Shown here: piece after piece, positions 6,291 through 15,304 of the stretch
Numbering within the stretch: position 1 is the first letter of the stretch
Layout of the letters: each line of letters begins with the position of its first letter
Assembly: GCF_037126175.1 (NCBI RefSeq)
Contig: NZ_CP146986.1
Location: 5,456,501 to 5,520,500, forward strand
From: Pseudomonas sp. RSB 5.4
Lineage (GTDB): Bacteria > Pseudomonadota > Gammaproteobacteria > Pseudomonadales > Pseudomonadaceae
Reading direction: 5' to 3'
Length of the DNA stretch: 64,000 nt
The notes under the pieces: generated by a model
What the model was told of the DNA's origin: nothing
The model's input: only the letters and a program-made list of their open reading frames with translations
Database searches by the model: none
Made by a program: the position numbers and the translations under genes

Positions 6291-8800
6291 GCAACTCCAA
6301 GATCACCCAGGCGCTGACCAACCTGTTCGAGAAACAGCGGATTGTCTTCTGGTACGACAATCGCCTGGAGTTCCGTGCGGATTTCGAATCGCTAGAGCTG
6401 CCGGGTATAGAGAAAATCGAGCTGGCCAACAACGAGTTCGGTGTTAAGTACCGAGTCTTGCGCGAACACCCCTTGCAGAAGTTTCTGCTATACCGCGAGG
6501 GTGCCGAGCCCGCCTATCTGGATAACTGGTTGCTCGATGTGCAACTGGCCAGCGGCAATACTTTCCGCACGGACCAGCTTGCCTTGTGGCTGGCTGAGCT
6601 GGAGTTGGGGCCGGACTGCTATCCGGTGCTGGAGGAGCATGCAGCCTTCTTCACCGCGGCCAAGCGGCGTGAGCAGTTGCATAAGCTGCTGCAGCCAGGC
6701 GACTCGCAGAGCATGCTACGTTTCAAGATGCTTGCTGTCTGCGCTGGCGCAAAGGGTGAGCCGCGACTGGATGTGATTGTTGAGGAGCTGCTGGCTGAGC
6801 TCGCCAATGCTGAAAGTGCGTGCATCAAGCTCATCGAAACAAGCGGCCTGGGCAGCTTCCTCTGGGAGCAGATGAAGCGCGCCTACGGCTATGTGTCGGA
6901 CCAGCCGGGATTGCACGATTTCGTGATCGAGCTGTTCAAGGCCTGCTTCATGATGGGCACGGACCCTGAGTACAAGGCGCGCTTGTCAGCCGAGTCGCTG
7001 GTTTTTCTCAGACGCTGGAAAGACAGTCGTTCACATGAGAGCAGCTTCGAGCTGCTCTCTGCTCAGTGTGCAGAGGTACTACAGATTGGTGACAAGCTAC
7101 ATAAGCTTGATTACCGGATACTCCTGGAGCTCGACTACTTCGAGCTGATCGACCGCAAGATCCTCAGTGAACTGGTTCGCGCGACGGTAGCCCGAACTGC
7201 GACTGCTGCCGATGTGGAGCAGTCTGTTCGTCTGCGACGCCAGAGTCATTGGTTCCACCATTTCGAGGATGTCTATCTGGCGCTGGACCATGCCGCGCAG
7301 TTTCTGCAGACACTGGATGCAGCAAAGCTGGAAATGACCTCCTTGTCAGATGGCGTGGAGAAATATGCGAAGAGCTGGTATCGGCTGGATCAGCTGTACC
7401 GAAAGTTCGTCCATCACGCGCGCAAGTCTGGCCAGGCCTCCTTGCTGGAGGAGCTCAGCGCTCAGATCGAAAACCAGTACACCAACAACTATCTGGCTCG
7501 TCTCAATGGTCGTTGGCAGCAGTTTGTGGACTCTGCTCCGAGCTGGACGGCTGCTCCGATCATGCTGCAGCGGAATTTCTTCAGTCGCTGCGTAAAGCCC
7601 TTCCTTGAGCGAAAGACTAAGGTCTGCGTGCTGATCTCGGATGCCTTCCGTTATGAAGTAGGTGAAGAGCTGCAGAGCCTGATTCGCCGTGAAGACCGCT
7701 TTGAGGCCGAGCTGGAGCCGGCGCTTTCCATGTTGCCGAGTTACACGCAGTTGGGGATGGCTGCGCTGCTACCTAACCAGGCACTGCTGCTGGCTGAAAA
7801 CGACAGCGGCGATGCGATAGTGGATGGTCAGAGCGCTCAGGGCTCGACCAATCGCGGCAAGATTCTTGCTGCTGCGGTGCCTAGTTCTGCTGTTGTGTTG
7901 GCCAAAGACCTGCTGGCTATGAATCAGGCGGATTCACGGGCGCTGCTGCGGGATCACGATGTGGTTTACGTTTACCACAACCTGATCGACAAGACTGGCG
8001 ATACGCGAGATACCGAGGAGCGGGTGTTTGCCGCGGCAGAAGAGACATTGTCCGAGCTTGTCCGCCTGGTGAAGAAGCTGACCAACGCCAATGCCAGCAA
8101 CCTTTTGGTCACCGCAGACCATGGTTTCATCTACCAGCATCGACCGCTGGAAGAGAGCGACTTTCTCAGCAATGTGCCGGATGGTGATGAGGTGCTCTAT
8201 CGCGACCGGCGTTTCGTCATTGGGCGTGGTCTGCGTAGTCAAGCAGGTTTCCGGACATTCACCCCTGAACAGTTGGGGCTGGAAGGATCGCTGGATGTAC
8301 AGATCCCTAAGTCGATCAACCGCTTGCGTCTCAAAGGTTCTGGCAGCCGGTTCGTGCATGGTGGTGCCACGTTGCAAGAGGTGGTGATCCCGGTTGTGCG
8401 CATCAACAAAAAGCGCCAGAGCGATGTTGGAAGTGTGGAAGTCGAGTTTATCGGAGGCGGGAGCAGAAGCATCACGACTGGCCAATTGGCTGTTGTGCTG
8501 TATCAGTCCGAAGCGGTCACCGAGAAGAAACAAGCTCGCCGGTTGCGTGCTGGGCTGTACACCTTGGACAGTGAGTTAATCTCCGACTCGCATGAACTGA
8601 CGTTCGATTTCGCGTCCGAAAATCCGCGTGAGCGAGAGCTATCGGTGCGCTTCATCCTGAGCCGTAAAGCTGATGCAGCAAACAACCAGCAGGTTGAGCT
8701 GCGACTCGAAGAGCAGATTGAAGGCACCTCACATGTCACCCAGTACAAGGCCGCTCGGTATACGATTCGTCGTTCATTCACCAGTGAATTCGATTTTTAG
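6287..8800 (+). CDS. pglZ: BREX alkaline-phosphatase-superfamily protein PglZ (type A)
   Basis: 837 aa, a normal PglZ length. PglZ is a core BREX protein with an alkaline-phosphatase fold; its nuclease or phosphatase role in defence is still debated. The N-terminus (KITQALTNLFEKQRIVFWYD) is typical. Metal-site motifs of the fold are visible: LISDAFRYEVGEEL around residue 448 and VTADHGFIYQH around residue 607. The start overlaps the stop of the remnant upstream (ATGA), and brxL follows after 12 bases. The frame is intact, so the core of the BREX system downstream of pglX is preserved. Confidence 0.93.
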   Translation: MSNSKITQALTNLFEKQRIVFWYDNRLEFRADFESLELPGIEKIELANNEFGVKYRVLREHPLQKFLLYREGAEPAYLDNWLLDVQLASGNTFRTDQLALWLAELELGPDCYPVLEEHAAFFTAAKRREQLHKLLQPGDSQSMLRFKMLAVCAGAKGEPRLDVIVEELLAELANAESACIKLIETSGLGSFLWEQMKRAYGYVSDQPGLHDFVIELFKACFMMGTDPEYKARLSAESLVFLRRWKDSRSHESSFELLSAQCAEVLQIGDKLHKLDYRILLELDYFELIDRKILSELVRATVARTATAADVEQSVRLRRQSHWFHHFEDVYLALDHAAQFLQTLDAAKLEMTSLSDGVEKYAKSWYRLDQLYRKFVHHARKSGQASLLEELSAQIENQYTNNYLARLNGRWQQFVDSAPSWTAAPIMLQRNFFSRCVKPFLERKTKVCVLISDAFRYEVGEELQSLIRREDRFEAELEPALSMLPSYTQLGMAALLPNQALLLAENDSGDAIVDGQSAQGSTNRGKILAAAVPSSAVVLAKDLLAMNQADSRALLRDHDVVYVYHNLIDKTGDTRDTEERVFAAAEETLSELVRLVKKLTNANASNLLVTADHGFIYQHRPLEESDFLSNVPDGDEVLYRDRRFVIGRGLRSQAGFRTFTPEQLGLEGSLDVQIPKSINRLRLKGSGSRFVHGGATLQEVVIPVVRINKKRQSDVGSVEVEFIGGGSRSITTGQLAVVLYQSEAVTEKKQARRLRAGLYTLDSELISDSHELTFDFASENPRERELSVRFILSRKADAANNQQVELRLEEQIEGTSHVTQYKAARYTIRRSFTSEFDF

Positions 8801-8812
8801 GCGGGAGCCCTC

Positions 8813-10906
8813 ATGAGTCAGCTTGATGAGAAGATCAACCAGCATTTTACAGGCTTAGTCGTTCGGAAGGATCTGGTCAAAGCTGTTAAGGGCAACGCCA
8901 TCGTGCCGTCCTACGTGCTGGAGTACCTGCTGGGCCAGTACTGCGCAACGAATGATGAGTCGACGATTCAAACCGGCATCGAGACGGTTAAGGAAATTCT
9001 GCGCAAGCACTATGTGCATCGCAACGAAGCGGGGTTGGTGCGTTCGACCATCAAGGAGAAAGGGCGCCACAAGGTCATCGACCGGGTCAGCGTTTCTCTC
9101 AACGACAAAGACGATGTGTACGAGGCTGAGTTCGCTAACCTCGGGATAAAAAAGGTGCTGATCGACTCCAGCACGGTGAAGGCACATCAGAAGCTGTTGG
9201 TCGGAGGGGTGTGGTGCATCGCTGATCTGGAGTATGACTACACCGAGGATAAATCGGCTTCTCCCTGGGTGCTGGCCTCGCTCAAGCCTATCCAGATCTC
9301 CCGTTTTGATTTCGATGGTTATCTGGAGTCCCGCAAGCAGTTCACCACGGATGAGTGGATTGATCTACTTATTCAGAGCATTGGCTTCAATCCGCAGATG
9401 TTCGGCAAGCGCAACAAGCTCTTGCAACTGATCCGTCTGATTCCATTCTGCGAGCGAAACTACAACCTGATTGAGCTAGGGCCGAAGGGCACCGGTAAGT
9501 CGCACGTTTATTCCGAGTTCTCCCCGCACGGCATCCTGATCTCCGGTGGCGAGGTGACGGTTCCCAAGCTGTTCGTCCACAACGGCACAGGCAAGCTCGG
9601 CCTGGTGGGCTACTGGGATGTAGTGGCTTTCGACGAATTTGCCGGCAAGCAGAAGCGGGTGGACAAGGCGTTGGTCGACATCATGAAGAACTACATGGCC
9701 AACAAGTCGTTTTCTCGGGGAGTGGAAACCCTTGGGGCCGAGGCCAGCATGGTGTTTGTGGGCAACACCGATCACACAGTGCCGTACATGCTCAAGCACA
9801 GCGACCTGTTCGACCCGCTGCCGGAGAAGTTCCACGACTCGGCCTTCCTCGACCGTCTGCACAGTTACATTCCGGGCTGGGAGGTGGACGTGATCCGTGG
9901 GGAGATGTTCTCCGGCGGCTACGGCTTTGTGGTCGATTATCTGGCCGAGATCCTTCGCTCACTGCGTAGTCATGACTTCTCGGATCGTTACAAGGGGCTG
10001 TTCACCTTGTCGGATGAAATCTCCACACGTGATCGTGACGGTATCAACAAGACCTTCTCGGGGTTAATGAAGATCCTCTTTCCTCATGGTGAGGCAACTG
10101 AGTCCGAGGTCGAAGATGTGCTGCGCTGCGCTATAGAGGGACGCAAGCGGGTCAAAGATCAGTTGCTGCGTATCGACACAACCTACCCAACTGTGCGTTT
10201 TACCTATAAGGGAGCGGATGGTGTAGAGAGGTTGGTCTACAACTTAGAGGAGAGCGAGTACCCAAACCAGTACCACCGACGAGTGGCGAGCGAAGTTTCG
10301 GAATTAGATCTATTCGATGTTGCTAACGCCGCTTCCACGGGGGATACCGATGCGGTATGTCCTCAGCCTGTTCATGCTGCTGTCTTGGTGAGGAACGAGT
10401 CTGAGCTGAAACCTCAGCACCTGGTAGTCCAGGAGAACCAGCGCGGCGTCACCTTCGATCAGCTGTTTGGGCCCTACTTAAAAGGGGTCAAGCGGGTCAT
10501 CGTTGTAGATCCATACCTCCGGATGTTCCACCAATTGCGTAACCTTATGGAACTGATGGAGACGATCAGTAAGCAGCTTGCCTCCGGTGAGGAGGTGGCT
10601 GTGCACGTGGTTACCGTTGAGGATGAGTTTAACGGTGATCGCCAGACCGAAAGTCTGCAGAAAATCGCGGGAGCTTGTGCTGGGGTGGGTATTCAATTCA
10701 CTTGGGTGTATGACACGACAGGGACCAAGCACGATCGCGACATCACCACTGATAGGGGCTGGAAAATCGTTCTCGGGCGGGGGTTGGACATCTTCCAGCG
10801 ATTCGAGCTGAACGACGCGTTTAGCTTTGCGAATCGCCTACAGCAACATCGTCAATGCAAGGAGTTCAGCGCAACGTTCATTCGGGTCGAGGATGCTGGG
10901 CAGTGA
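8813..10906 (+). CDS. brxL: BREX Lon-like AAA+ protein BrxL with C-terminal MIT_C-like domain
   Basis: 697 aa. BrxL is an AAA+ ring ATPase with a Lon-like C-terminal fold that binds DNA and is needed for phage exclusion. The N-terminal domain (DEKINQHFTGLVVRKDLVK) is typical; Walker A is GPKGTGKS near residue 222 and Walker B VAFDEFAG near 272. After a linker rich in small residues (about 495-530) comes a domain with FDQLFGPYLKGVKRVIVVDPY and HDRDITTDRGWKIVLGRGLD, which I recognise as the MIT_C (MITD1 C-terminal, phospholipase-D-like fold) region seen in a subset of BrxL. The gene follows pglZ by 12 bases with a GGCGGGAG ribosome site and is the last gene of the operon. Confidence 0.92.
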   Translation: MSQLDEKINQHFTGLVVRKDLVKAVKGNAIVPSYVLEYLLGQYCATNDESTIQTGIETVKEILRKHYVHRNEAGLVRSTIKEKGRHKVIDRVSVSLNDKDDVYEAEFANLGIKKVLIDSSTVKAHQKLLVGGVWCIADLEYDYTEDKSASPWVLASLKPIQISRFDFDGYLESRKQFTTDEWIDLLIQSIGFNPQMFGKRNKLLQLIRLIPFCERNYNLIELGPKGTGKSHVYSEFSPHGILISGGEVTVPKLFVHNGTGKLGLVGYWDVVAFDEFAGKQKRVDKALVDIMKNYMANKSFSRGVETLGAEASMVFVGNTDHTVPYMLKHSDLFDPLPEKFHDSAFLDRLHSYIPGWEVDVIRGEMFSGGYGFVVDYLAEILRSLRSHDFSDRYKGLFTLSDEISTRDRDGINKTFSGLMKILFPHGEATESEVEDVLRCAIEGRKRVKDQLLRIDTTYPTVRFTYKGADGVERLVYNLEESEYPNQYHRRVASEVSELDLFDVANAASTGDTDAVCPQPVHAAVLVRNESELKPQHLVVQENQRGVTFDQLFGPYLKGVKRVIVVDPYLRMFHQLRNLMELMETISKQLASGEEVAVHVVTVEDEFNGDRQTESLQKIAGACAGVGIQFTWVYDTTGTKHDRDITTDRGWKIVLGRGLDIFQRFELNDAFSFANRLQQHRQCKEFSATFIRVEDAGQ

Positions 10907-11078
10907 TACGCTGGAGGAGGTGTTTCCGGCCCAAGATCTTCAGCGCTTTTTACAAGCTCTTGGTGCTTTTAGCTAGCGCCTAATCTAAGTGATATTCGAG
11001 GAGCCAGGGAGTCCGGCTCCAATTCCGGAGCGGCCCTATATTCATTGGTTCTTCCCGTACTCCCACTTATGGTCAAAA

Positions 11079-13545
11079 TTAGGCTGGTTTGAGATTCATC
11101 TTGGCCTCAAATATCAACAAATCGCTTTCCTGGTTATTGATCATCATGTTGACAAGGCGAGGGCTCACGTCGATTTCGCCGCCGAGCGTCGCACGCACGG
11201 TTTCGGGGTACCGTTCCAACACCAGATCCGCCAGGCCATGGCTGTAGCCGTCGCGGATGAGCTTGATCTTGGTGTCATCCGCAGTGCCGTATTTGATAAG
11301 CTTGTAGAACCCAGCATCCAGGGCACCGACGCCATTTAGCACTTCGACGAACTTGAAGATCTTGTTGTCAAAGAAGTCGTCCTCATCCTTCAGGCGGACG
11401 ATCGCCAAGTTGATCCGCTCGCCGTCATCCTTTTGGGAGATCCTCACCCAATTCTCGTACTTGCTGTCACGGTACTTGGTATCCCCCCATTTACCCACGA
11501 ACACGTGATCGCTATGGCTAGTCTCAACTAGCTTTTTCCAGTAGGCAAGCGTCTGTCGGATCGTCTGCTTGACGCTGAGTTTCTTAAGCTTCCAATCCAG
11601 AATCATGGCGTAGAAGTTCCGGGCAGGCTCTTGCTTGAGGCGCACGAGGTCGCTGTACTCTCGGCTGTCATCGAAGTGATCAACGAACGATTTGGAGATG
11701 GCAAGCATCAGCCTGTCCACGGTATTAATCACACCGTTCGCCTCGATGCCACGCTTGATCTTCCGTTCAATTGCCTCCTCCTCAGAGAACACGTCAATTT
11801 CAGTGACACTGTTCGCGATGAGGAGCTTGCCTACCTGAGTGGTGACGTACCGATATTCCCGACCTTGAACCACGCCAGGATGCAAATTCTCAAGGCGAGC
11901 CACTGCGTCATCGTAGAGCTCCGAGACCTTCCCATCAATGATCTTGGTAGCTTCAAGCAGAACGTTGCTGACGGTGTCCGTGACGACTTTAGAGACGTTG
12001 ACCGATTTATCGTAGAAAGTCTCAAGCGCTGCGTTGTCGCGCGTGTAGCCATTTACCCCCAAGAGGTAAATGCTAGACTCCAGCTTTCTCAGCGCAGCCT
12101 CAGCGCCAGGCGCGAACACCTCGCTGAACCGGTTGACGCGCCCGACTAAGTTCTTGAATTGAGAGGGCGTCAGCTTTTTTCTTCCCTTTGAAAAAATCAA
12201 AGACGAAGAGTCGTTCGATCGGCAGGTTCACCCCTTCCAAAAGCGTAGAGTTGCAGACCAGAAACCTCATCTGCTTGGAGCTGCTGAATAGATTTTCCAG
12301 GTACAGCCGGATGGTGTCAGGGATCGAACCATGGTGGTACATGACCCCTTTGCGCAGGCAGCCGATCAGTTTGTAGCGCCAGTCAAAAAGCTCTGTGAGC
12401 TCGTCACAGGCAGTTTGAATCAATGGGCAGTCCACAGGCGGCAGAACCGCTGCCAGCTCGACCGCGAACGACTCAATGCTTTTCTTCTTATTGCCGTAAA
12501 CGATGTTTTTGGACAGCGCTTCGTGTTTGATGAGCTCGAAGCAGTTGGTATACCTCCGATCGAACTCCATCCAGTCATTCAGGAAATGGTCATAAAGCTT
12601 GAGCTTCGTCTGGCCCTTCCCTGTTCTGAAGTCCTTGACGTAAAAGCGCTCCGACTTGATGTACTCATCGATCTTGAACCCGGTCGGGATCATGTCCAGG
12701 AAGCGCACACGGACGTTGAGCTCATCGCAGAGGAAGGGGGTCAGGAATTTGAATGACGTCTCCGGGTTACGAGCCCCCAAGATGCATAGCATGGCCGCCA
12801 GTAGCTCACTTCTGCGGTCGCTCTGCAGCAGGTTGTGGGCCTCATCGACGAAGACCATATCGAAGCTCAGCCCGGCGTTCTCATTCAAGAGCCTGTTGAG
12901 CCGCTCTTGGGTCAGGACAAATGCCCTGTTATTCCGCTCCACCGAATACATCTCGGGGTGGGTCACCACCTTGCCCAACCCCTCGATGTCCGCGTAGATC
13001 AACCGCTTCTTCGTCTGGGCCAGCAGGGCTTTTGAGGGTACGAGGATCAGCACCCGCAGCCCCGGATTTTCCCTCACAGATTGGATGATGAGCTCTGATT
13101 TGCCGTAGCTGGTCGGAGCAACCACGACTGACGACTTACGGTACTCCGACTGCACAAATGTTCGCAGGGCGTCCTGTTGCTCAGTCAGCACGATGCCCTG
13201 ATCACGGAAGGTATCGACATAGCTGCCCACGATGTTTCGGATGAACGACTCGCTGCGGTGATCGTCCTTGGAAAAGTAGCTGCTGATCACTGCTGAGACA
13301 GGGTGTAGGCCGCTGTTCAGTGCTACATCGTACAGCGCCTGGTACTGGCCCGAAGCGTTCCCGTAAAACAGGATAATGCGATAGCCAAGACGCTGAATTT
13401 CGGGCGTCCTATGGTTCAGGAGCAGCACGGCGATAGCCAGAAGCTTCACGGTCTGCGTGTTACCCAGTTCGTCTCCTTTGAGGAGTTGGAAATACAGATC
13501 CTTGAACTTGGTGTTGCCCAGCTTCCTGATGGTCAGCTCTTCCAT
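11079..13545 (-). pseudogene. hamB: HamB-like DEAH helicase (Hachiman), frameshifted
   Basis: Two overlapping frames make one superfamily 2 helicase of about 821 aa. The first (13545 down to 12100) holds Walker A APTSYGKS and the DEAH box VFVDEAHNLL and reaches FVFDFFKGKKK. The second (12200 down to 11079) continues LTPSQFKNLVGRVNRFSE, which is helicase motif VI, and the C-terminal domain. The frames meet in a run of six A (plus strand T run 12175-12180); five A would restore KGKKKLTPSQF. As read, translation ends at 12100 without the motif VI arginine. There is no good ribosome site before the internal ATG 12200. It follows the hamA-like gene by one base. Mutation, reversible slippage and sequencing error are all possible. 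Confidence 0.8.
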
Positions 13546-13546
13546 G

Positions 13547-14347
13547 CTACTGCTCCGCCTCCTGCCTCAAGAACTCTTCCAGCTTTTCCATGGTGCCTTT
13601 GTGGAGGGATAGCACCCACACCGTTTTGAACACTGCCTCAGCCACCAGCTTGGTGGTGAATTTTGAAACGGTATTTTCGGCGATGGCCTGGGACACATCG
13701 CTGAACAAGGCAGAGATCAGAAACACATTGTTGTCCGAAGCAGTCGCCTCATCTTCTTCGGCTAAATCGCCTTCCAGCTCCAAGATCTCAATGACGGAGT
13801 CCCGGTAATTGGCTTTGTTGTGGATGGCGTTTTTCGCGGCATTGATCGCATTGAGCCAATGGTTGAGCTCCGGCTCAGCCAAGCGCTTCTTGAGATCATC
13901 CCGAGCTAGGCGCAACAGTGCACTGGTGGCCGAGCAAGAAGTCTTGTCGGCCCCTCGACCTCCCGATTTGACCTCGGTGATCCAAACGTTGTTGGTTGAG
14001 GTCTCGTACAGAAGGAGATCGAAGCCCTTCCGGATGCTCTTTTCTTCCATGTTGAAGAACGGCGAGACGACGTCGAAGTCGGGGAAAAGCTTCAGGATGA
14101 TGACGTGCGACAGAAGCTCGCCGAGCATGCCGATCCGGGTTTCCCAGGGCTTCTTGGAGTAGCGCTCGTTCCAGAAATGCCTGATCGTCGCAGGGTACTT
14201 GTAGATTGCCCTGTCCTTGCTGGCCTGATCGGTGCCGTGGCAGATCCGCGTGAGGTTCTCCCTCAGCGCGAACTTGAGCTCATCAGAAAAGTCTTCAACA
14301 CAACACAGAGCATACTGGTCTACCTGCTTGAAGCTCACGCCATCCAT
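13547..14347 (-). CDS. hamA: HamA-like nuclease effector (DUF1837), Hachiman system
   Basis: 266 aa from ATG 14347, chosen because GGGAAG stands a few bases upstream; a GTG at 14365 is the longer option but lacks a ribosome site. The conserved core GMLGELLSHVIILKLF ... PFFNMEE, then KGFDLLLYE and WITEVKSG, gives the Asp and Glu-x-Lys of a PD-(D/E)XK nuclease as in DUF1837. HamA with the HamB helicase forms Hachiman, in which DNA damage sensing by HamB releases HamA to degrade DNA and abort infection. Both genes lie on the opposite strand to BREX and converge on brxL. With hamB frameshifted, how this nuclease is held in check, or whether it is active, is unclear. Confidence 0.78.
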   Translation of the reverse strand: MDGVSFKQVDQYALCCVEDFSDELKFALRENLTRICHGTDQASKDRAIYKYPATIRHFWNERYSKKPWETRIGMLGELLSHVIILKLFPDFDVVSPFFNMEEKSIRKGFDLLLYETSTNNVWITEVKSGGRGADKTSCSATSALLRLARDDLKKRLAEPELNHWLNAINAAKNAIHNKANYRDSVIEILELEGDLAEEDEATASDNNVFLISALFSDVSQAIAENTVSKFTTKLVAEAVFKTVWVLSLHKGTMEKLEEFLRQEAEQ

Positions 14348-14584
14348 AACACTTCCCACAAGCACGAAACCGCAGAGTCCTCATGCGGTTGCTGCGCACG
14401 ATCAATGATCCCGCCCTGATTAAGGGTAGGCACCTGATGGGCATCGGTACGCGCATGCGAATGCTATTCTAGCATCCCCAATAGCGGCACTGTGCCTGCA
14501 TCCTTTCAAATTAGCGTGATCAATCGGTGGTGGTAAAGAAAACTGCAAAAAATATTGATGAAGATAGTCGGAGATTACGTTTTG

Positions 14585-14600
14585 CTGTGTTTATATACAG
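14585..14600. promoter_or_regulatory. LexA (SOS) box
   Basis: CTGTGTTTATATACAG matches the proteobacterial LexA consensus CTG-N10-CAG with an A/T-rich centre and full CTGT...ACAG ends. It ends 8 bases before an ATG at 14609 and overlaps that frame's likely ribosome site (AGGTG, 14599-14603), so LexA bound here would block transcription of whatever follows on the plus strand. The sequence match is seen; binding is inference. Confidence 0.6.
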
Positions 14601-14608
14601 GTGTTTGA

Positions 14609-14671
14609 ATGGCGTTTGTCATTGACAGAGATGAAGCCGCCCCGAATTTTACTGATTACAAGCTTCCGTAA
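14609..14671 (+). CDS. Possible 20-residue peptide under the LexA box (or leftover gene start)
   Basis: A 21-codon frame, MAFVIDRDEAAPNFTDYKLP then TAA, starting 8 bases after the LexA box with AGGTG five bases upstream of ATG. It is neither hydrophobic nor strongly charged, so it does not look like a membrane-acting SOS peptide such as TisB. It may be the surviving start of an SOS-induced gene whose body was lost. I recognise no family. Confidence 0.25.
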   Translation: MAFVIDRDEAAPNFTDYKLP

Positions 14672-15016
14672 TAAACCTCATCATCCTTGACCTCAACAGC
14701 AAAGAGTGGGCATCGCGCGGGCATCTGTGCCCCTGATCCTCAAGCAAGTATCGAAGTTGCGATCTGGAATAAAGCTAGCGATTGGGGCGGGATGACGCAG
14801 CGAATTCCTGCTTTTGAGCTCGCTCCATCATTCCCGACATATCACACACCCGAAAGCTCCTCCGTACAGGCAGCAAAGAAAGACGACAATAACCAATAAA
14901 GTTGGATGAAGTAGGGGCTGGCAGTATGACCTACTGCGATGTCCTGAAACGCTTGCTCAACTGCAGCCTTGCTGAGGGAAGTTTGGATCGTCTGTAGTTG
15001 GTCGTGACTATCAAAA

Positions 15017-15304
15017 TCATATGCTCGCTCTGAGGTAGAACGTCCATGGTTTTTCTAAACGACGAGTGAGCAGCCGTACGGTCAGCAAATAGTAGTACCG
15101 CGTCGCGTCGCTGCGTTGATCTAGGCGATGCTCAAGGAACCAAGACACATGTTTTCTCTGCCAAGCCCAAGGGGTTTCTCGCTGCCACCGCATTGCGATT
15201 TCAGCCTGGACGATTTTCGCTTGTCGTACATGTCGTTGCCGGGTTGCGTGCGAGCCGGTCAGAACGCCAGCCAAGAACAGCTCCATATCGAATGGCTTGC
15301 TCAT
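15017..15304 (-). CDS. Small hypothetical protein coupled to the Integrase_1 gene
   Basis: 95 aa, rich in Arg and Trp (HVRQAKIVQAEIAMRWQRE, WAWQRKHVSWFLEHRL). The start overlaps the end of the recombinase gene by 4 bases (ATGA), so the two are probably translated together. Small basic proteins in this place accompany this recombinase family in Pseudomonas islands; a DNA-binding helper role is a guess. No catalytic motif is seen. Confidence 0.65.
   Translation of the reverse strand: MSKPFDMELFLAGVLTGSHATRQRHVRQAKIVQAEIAMRWQRETPWAWQRKHVSWFLEHRLDQRSDATRYYYLLTVRLLTRRLEKPWTFYLRASI

Larger units (their letters stand above)
14348..15016. other. Non-coding stretch upstream of hamA
   Basis: About 670 bases without a convincing gene, visibly richer in A+T than its flanks (for example 14530-14600). 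It holds a perfect small palindrome, ATGCTA-TTC-TAGCAT at 14461-14475, roughly 115 bases before the hamA start, and a LexA box with a 20-codon frame (listed separately). A 70-residue plus-strand frame at 14687-14899 has no motif and poor start signals. Confidence 0.5.

Noticed and set aside
11079..12200. A separate 373-aa gene starting at the internal ATG 12200 on the minus strand
   Set aside because: It has no ribosome site, starts in the middle of a helicase fold and continues the upstream helicase exactly after a one-base change; it is the second part of the broken hamB.
12175..12200. Programmed -1 ribosomal frameshift at the A run in hamB
   Set aside because: The downstream frame needs a +1 (or -2) shift, not -1, and no stimulating stem or upstream ribosome-site-like element is evident. 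A mutation or slippage is more likely.
14687..14899. 70-residue plus-strand frame in the gap before the recombinase genes
   Set aside because: No ribosome site, no recognisable motif and low-complexity composition; probably chance.
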